Position numbers and translations under genes: made by a program. Shown here one piece after another: positions 60,137 through 64,000 of a stretch of DNA of 64,000 nt; position 1 is the first letter of the stretch, and every line of letters begins with the position of its first letter. This DNA comes from Enterococcus moraviensis ATCC BAA-383 (GTDB taxonomy: Bacteria; Bacillota; Bacilli; Lactobacillales; Enterococcaceae): assembly GCF_000407445.1 (NCBI RefSeq), contig NZ_ASWB01000003.1, forward strand, positions 124,001 through 188,000. Direction: 5' to 3'. The notes beneath the pieces are model-generated. The model did no database searches. It worked only from the letters and a program-made list of their open reading frames with translations, and had not been told where the DNA came from.

Positions 60137-61002
60137 AGGTCTTCACCTGCCTTTTTTAACCCTTTTATTAAATCCTCAGCCAATGTTTCGGCAGTCAATG
60201 GTAGTTGCTCAAATGTAATTCCTTTTGCTATCAATTTCTCTGCAAACGAAGCCGCCGTAGGAACACCTAATTGCTTTTCTTTCAACCATTCAAGATCGTG
60301 AAAAACATCTTGTGGTGTACCCGACTTCACAATTTGCCCTTGCTCTAATACGATTACATGATCTGCGTAATTCGCAACATCATCCATTAAATGAGTTACT
60401 AAAACAATGGTCATGCCGCGTACTTCATGCAAACGCTGAAACATTTCCATCATCTCTTTACGCCCTTGTGGGTCAAGTCCTGCTGTTGGTTCATCTAAAA
60501 CTAATACTTCTGGTTCCATTGCCAAAACACCAGCAATCGCCACACGACGCATTTGACCACCTGACAATTCAAATGGTGATCGTTCTAGATAACTCCCATC
60601 CAACCCAACTAAGTCAAGCATCTCAGCTGCTAACTTTTCGGCATCTTCCGTTGAGACACCAAAATTTTTGGGACCAAACGCAATATCTTTTGCTACCGTT
60701 TCTTCAAATAATTGTGCTTCTGGAAACTGAAATACGATCCCAACTTTCTTTCGGATAGGTTTCAAATTTTTATTATTTGTTTCTGGAACGATTGTTCGAT
60801 CACCTATGGTAACTGTTCCTTTTGTAGGTTTTACCAGCGCATTCAAATGTTGCAACAACGTCGATTTCCCGCTACCTGTATGCCCGACAATCGCTGTATA
60901 AGAGCCATTCTTTATCTTTAAATTCAAATCGAATAATGCCCGTTGTTCAAAGGGTGTATTGGGTTGGTACGTAAAATCTACTTGTTCAAAACGGATGTCC
61001 AT
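60133..61002 (-). CDS. ecfA2: ECF transporter ATPase EcfA2
   Basis: 289 residues from ATG 61002 ([10 protein letters not shown]); the codon at 61008 is TTG and GGTGGA precedes the ATG. Walker [11 protein letters not shown]-loop [14 protein letters not shown], signature [15 protein letters not shown], Walker [13 protein letters not shown]. One of the two unequal ATPases of the group II ECF module; the start lies inside the ecfA1 reading frame (overlap of 25 bases). Confidence 0.95.
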   Translation of the reverse strand: MDIRFEQVDFTYQPNTPFEQRALFDLNLKIKNGSYTAIVGHTGSGKSTLLQHLNALVKPTKGTVTIGDRTIVPETNNKNLKPIRKKVGIVFQFPEAQLFEETVAKDIAFGPKNFGVSTEDAEKLAAEMLDLVGLDGSYLERSPFELSGGQMRRVAIAGVLAMEPEVLVLDEPTAGLDPQGRKEMMEMFQRLHEVRGMTIVLVTHLMDDVANYADHVIVLEQGQIVKSGTPQDVFHDLEWLKEKQLGVPTAASFAEKLIAKGITFEQLPLTAETLAEDLIKGLKKAGEDL

Positions 61003-61817
61003 AACCAATCCACCATCCTTTCTTCAGTCAAATATTCGTTTGGCACATCAACGCCACGTTGTTTCAACGCAATTTTTAGTTTTTCTGGGAAAGGAAGATC
61101 TAAGCCCATTTGAATCAATTCTGTTCCAGCAGAGAAAATTTTCTCTGGCGTTCCTTCACCGACAAGTTCCCCTTGTTTCATTACCAAAATTCGATTAGCA
61201 TTCGCTGCTTCATCAATATCATGAGTAATTGAAATCACAGTCAAATTGCTTTCCTCTTTGATTTTTTTGATCGTTGTGATTACTTCTTCTCGGCCTTCTG
61301 GATCAAGCATACTTGTTGCTTCATCTAAAATGATGATATCAGGACGTAAAGCAACAACGCCCGCAATCGCTACACGCTGTTTTTGTCCGCCAGATAAACG
61401 TGCTGGTTCACGTGTAGCAAATGAATCCATACGTACTTTCTCTAAGGCATCTTTGACTCGCACAAGCATTTCTTCGCGCGGAATACCTTGATTCTCCAAA
61501 CCAAATGCGACATCATCTTCTACTGTTGAGCCGACAAACTGGTTATCCGGGTTTTGGAACACCATTCCCACCATCTTGCGGATATCCCAAACATTGGTTT
61601 CGTTCAATTCTTTCCCACCAACTGAAATGCTCCCAGAAGCAGGTAATAGTAATCCATTGATTGTTTTAGCTAATGTTGATTTCCCTGACCCATTATGGCC
61701 AATAATTGCAATCCACTCACCTTGTTGGATGGAAAAAGATACATCTTTCAAAGCGGGAGAAGCATCTTCAGGTTGATAGTTAAAATCGATATTTTTTAAT
61801 TCAATTATCGGTTGCAT
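60978..61817 (-). CDS. ecfA1: ECF transporter ATPase EcfA1
   Basis: 279 residues from ATG 61817 ([14 protein letters not shown]), with GAGGGAG upstream; the frame from 61832 lacks a better site. Walker [11 protein letters not shown]-loop [14 protein letters not shown], signature [15 protein letters not shown], Walker [13 protein letters not shown]. First gene of the ecfA1-ecfA2-ecfT-truA operon. In many Firmicutes this follows rpoA-rplQ; here it follows an amidohydrolase gene with its own terminator. Confidence 0.95.
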   Translation of the reverse strand: MQPIIELKNIDFNYQPEDASPALKDVSFSIQQGEWIAIIGHNGSGKSTLAKTINGLLLPASGSISVGGKELNETNVWDIRKMVGMVFQNPDNQFVGSTVEDDVAFGLENQGIPREEMLVRVKDALEKVRMDSFATREPARLSGGQKQRVAIAGVVALRPDIIILDEATSMLDPEGREEVITTIKKIKEESNLTVISITHDIDEAANANRILVMKQGELVGEGTPEKIFSAGTELIQMGLDLPFPEKLKIALKQRGVDVPNEYLTEERMVDWLWTSVLNK

Positions 61818-61927
61818 CGCGTACTCCCTCAATTATTTAGTCTTACTAACACTAACAAAAAATCAGTGTTTTTTCAATCATCACTTCTTATATTCACACT
61901 AATCTCTATTATAACAAAATAAGCCCC

Positions 61928-61956
61928 GATATGTGAATTCATATCTGTCAAGACAG
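61928..61956. promoter_or_regulatory. palindromes upstream of the ecf operon
   Basis: GATATG-TGAATT-CATATC (61928-61945) immediately followed by CTGTC-AA-GACAG (61945-61956), about 110 bases upstream of ecfA1. TATAAT (minus strand) lies about 61910. Possible operator; nothing known to match. Confidence 0.35.
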
Positions 61957-62000
61957 AAAGTTTTTTTAGTAGCCGATAAATTGGTTTCGTTGCCGTAAAT

Positions 62001-62045
62001 AAAAAAGATGGGAAGAACTACCTATCAGGTTCTTCCCATCTTTTA
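62001..62045 (-). terminator. terminator of the M20 amidohydrolase operon
   Basis: AAGATGGGAAGAAC...GTTCTTCCCATCTT stem with A-run and T-run; 26 bases after the stop of the gene at 62071. Confidence 0.87.
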
Positions 62046-62070
62046 ACAGCATCGTTATGACTGTGCCATT

Positions 62071-63240
62071 CTATTTATTTAAATACTCATATGCATATTG
62101 CGCATACAACTCTGCTCCAATTTCCATTGCATCTTCATCCACATTAAAACGACCATGATGATGCGCCCACTGTGTATCTTTTTTCGGATTGCCACATCCT
62201 ACTAAAGCAAAACAGCCAGACGTATTTTCGGTGAAATAACTAAAGTCTTCTCCTCCAGTAGTGGGTGGTTCTTGAATAAGGGCCTTCTCACCAAAACTTT
62301 CCTTGATAATCTCTTGAGCAAACAACGCATCTTCTTCATCATTGATTACTGGTACCGTTCCATACTCATAGATTACAGTAGCAGTCCCACCATACATGGC
62401 CGCAGTTTGCTCAGCATAACGTTTTAGAGCGTTCTCTACTCTATTACGTGTTTCGATACTAAAACAGCGTACAGTCCCTTCTAGGCGAGCATTTTCTGCA
62501 ATAACATTAAAACGGGTACCAACATCCATTTTTCCAACTGTGACTACCACTGGGTCTAACGGATTCGTCTCTCTAGAAACAACCGTTTGCACGTTCATAA
62601 CGAACGAGGAGGCGATCAACGCTGCATCCACACACGCATCCGGCATAGCACCATGACCACCGCGTCCTTTAAAGTCAATTGAAAAGATATCGGCTGAAGC
62701 AAATGAAGATCCTACAACACAAGAAGCAGTTCCTGAAAGCATTTGCGACCAGATGTGAATACCAAAAACATCATCCACACCTTCCACTGCCCCTTGCGCA
62801 ACCATCGCTTTTGCACCTTGTGCATTTTCTTCTGATGGCTGAAAAATAAATCGAACTGTTCCTTTTAATTGCGATTGAACTTCCTTTAATGCTTTCGCTG
62901 CTGTCAACAACATCGCGGTGTGAGCATCATGACCGCACGCATGCATTTTCCCATCTTCTAAGGACTTATAAGCAATGTCTTCTGTTAATTCTTGAACAGG
63001 TAAGGCATCCATATCTGCACGTAAAGCAACTGTTTTGCCTGGCTTCTCACCTACAAGTTCTGCAATGATTCCAGTAGGTTCTGTCTTTCGATAGGGAATC
63101 CCTATTTTGTCTAATACTTCAGCAACTTTTTCAGTTGTTCTGAATTCTTCAAATTGTAACTCAGGATGTTGATGTAAGTCTCTTCGAAACTCAATCATTT
63201 CTCCTTTATACTTTTGAATCAATTCTTTTAATTCTTTCAT
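62071..63240 (-). CDS. M20-family amidohydrolase (N-acyl amino acid / hippurate hydrolase type)
   Basis: 389 residues. Metal-dependent M20D peptidase fold: KTVALRADMDALPV and KMHACGHDAHTAMLL (His/Asp metal ligands, about residues 70-112), catalytic Glu in FQPSEENAQG (about 134-143) and the late metal-ligand region GGEDFSYF (about 345-352). Removes acyl or similar groups from amino acids in the cytoplasm. It begins 15 bases after the stop of the membrane protein gene and ends with a strong terminator, so the two form an operon, perhaps uptake and hydrolysis of an acylated amino acid. Confidence 0.92.
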   Translation of the reverse strand: MKELKELIQKYKGEMIEFRRDLHQHPELQFEEFRTTEKVAEVLDKIGIPYRKTEPTGIIAELVGEKPGKTVALRADMDALPVQELTEDIAYKSLEDGKMHACGHDAHTAMLLTAAKALKEVQSQLKGTVRFIFQPSEENAQGAKAMVAQGAVEGVDDVFGIHIWSQMLSGTASCVVGSSFASADIFSIDFKGRGGHGAMPDACVDAALIASSFVMNVQTVVSRETNPLDPVVVTVGKMDVGTRFNVIAENARLEGTVRCFSIETRNRVENALKRYAEQTAAMYGGTATVIYEYGTVPVINDEEDALFAQEIIKESFGEKALIQEPPTTGGEDFSYFTENTSGCFALVGCGNPKKDTQWAHHHGRFNVDEDAMEIGAELYAQYAYEYLNK

Positions 63241-63255
63241 GCTATTCCCTCATTT

Positions 63256-64000
63256 CTATAAACTCAATAAAATACTTGAAAAAATTCCTGCAAGTATCAC
63301 CGATACGATTGTAACAGTAATAAATCCTGCAACCAACATTGGTGGCATCATATGGCTGGTGAGTGCTTCTTTTTCCTTTTCATCTTCCGTCAAGGATTGG
63401 ATCACTTCATTGGTAATAATGTAATCTGCTGGGAAGCCATACAGAGCTGTGAGTGATACTGCAAACGCCATTTCTTTACTAACACCTAGCAGTCTCCCTA
63501 CAATCCCAGAAAAAATGTACATACCGATAACACCAATTACTATAATACCAACCATTGGTAAAAAGAGTTCTTCTAGCATTTCAGGTGTTGCTTTCTTTAA
63601 TCCATCAAAAATAAAAAGCATCAATCCTAATATAGCAAAACCAAAACTGTTTGCTTTCTTCAATGGTTGCTTTTCTAAAAATCCAATCGAAGAAGCTAGC
63701 ACTCCAAAAAATAAACATAATACAAAGGGACTGATCGATACAACCGGTGCGCACCAAACTGAAACATAATACGCAATCAAAGCTACAATCGCTAAACGAA
63801 ATATTCGTGAAAAATCCGTATGGTACTTTTTAGGGATCTTTTTAAATAATCTAGGAACGTCATTGTCCGTCGTAGTAGTTTGGGTTTCTTGCTCATGAAC
63901 TGGTGTCCATTCTCCACTACGGTATTTTTCCAGCATACGTTTACCTTCTTTTTTCAACATGATAGATGTTAAAGGATACCCAGCAAATCCCTGCATCACA
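63256..64000 (-). CDS. integral membrane protein, transporter-like (5' end outside the window)
   Basis: About 247 residues are visible; the frame is open to the last base, so the true start lies beyond 64000 and the gene may be about twice as long. After a hydrophilic loop (about residues 20-65) come six or more membrane helices (from ALIAYYVSVWCAPVVSISP). I cannot name the family with confidence; glycine-rich loops and a Pro in GFPADYIITNE suggest a transporter. Upstream neighbour and operon partner of the M20 amidohydrolase. Confidence 0.65.
   Translation of the reverse strand, partial: VMQGFAGYPLTSIMLKKEGKRMLEKYRSGEWTPVHEQETQTTTTDNDVPRLFKKIPKKYHTDFSRIFRLAIVALIAYYVSVWCAPVVSISPFVLCLFFGVLASSIGFLEKQPLKKANSFGFAILGLMLFIFDGLKKATPEMLEELFLPMVGIIVIGVIGMYIFSGIVGRLLGVSKEMAFAVSLTALYGFPADYIITNEVIQSLTEDEKEKEALTSHMMPPMLVAGFITVTIVSVILAGIFSSILLSL

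Overview
The window reads as a low-GC Firmicute chromosome, most probably an Enterococcus. Supporting signs are the strong TTGACA/TATAAT promoters with AGGAGG ribosome sites, several LicT/PTS/6-phospho-beta-glucosidase units, a MerR regulator divergent from a heterodimeric ABC exporter (the ChlR/EfrEF arrangement of E. faecalis), an Mga-type regulator, LysM and GH73 wall enzymes, and a dispersed intergenic repeat built on a GGGACATAACTC-type hairpin. The species cannot be fixed from sequence alone. I see no rRNA, tRNA or CRISPR array and no complete prophage.

Layout. 1-2300: minus-strand operon of lipoate-protein ligase and a MetNI-type ABC importer (permease cut by the window edge). 2.6-8.4 kb: accessory-looking segment with a 1093-residue secreted helical-repeat/ChW protein, a solitary tyrosine integrase flanked by paired arm-like repeats, and 1.1 kb of AT-rich non-coding DNA. 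8.4-15.3 kb: beta-glucoside module 1 (licT-PTS-GH1) plus a second GH1 gene divergent from an RpiR regulator. 15.3-20.2 kb: multidomain GH18 chitinase under a perfect cre site, a Crp/Fnr regulator divergent from a YczE-type membrane protein, and an LssY-C protein. 20.3-25.8 kb: cell-wall region with a small LysM protein and a three-gene operon of an extremely acidic coiled-coil protein, a GH73/LysM autolysin and an unknown 410-residue protein. 26.6-31.0 kb: beta-glucoside module 2. 31.1-36.9 kb: P1B-4 metal ATPase, oligopeptide-binding lipoprotein, OsmC protein and membrane-anchored phosphoesterase. 36.9-41.4 kb: beta-glucoside module 3. 41.4-50 kb: thioredoxin-like protein, MerR and ABC exporter pair, an unknown membrane protein, MarR and MFS exporter. 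50-52.9 kb: lysine riboswitch and a two-gene amino-acid ABC importer. 53-58.5 kb: LOG protein, histidine phosphatase, MazG-like protein, GNAT, BrnQ and an Mga-like regulator. 58.5-64 kb: ecfA1-ecfA2-ecfT-truA and an M20 amidohydrolase with a membrane protein running off the window.

How the genes work together. The dominant theme is regulated use of beta-glucosides. Three modules each carry a LicT-type antiterminator, an EIIBCA permease and a GH1 6-phospho-beta-glucosidase; a fourth GH1 is under a likely RpiR switch. RNA antiterminator (RAT) sites with overlapping terminators precede all three licT genes, and in modules 2 and 3 a second RAT lies between licT and the PTS gene. The chitinase and module 1 carry cre-like sites, so CcpA control is likely. 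A second theme is envelope upkeep (autolysin operon, LysM protein, ChW protein, chitinase). A third is efflux and metal export, each with a readable operator.

The best candidates for something undescribed are the acidic-protein/autolysin/410-residue operon, the integrase locus with paired repeats on both sides of int, and the tandem RAT leader of module 2. The lysine riboswitch gives a firm substrate prediction for a transporter that homology alone would call a glutamine or arginine importer.
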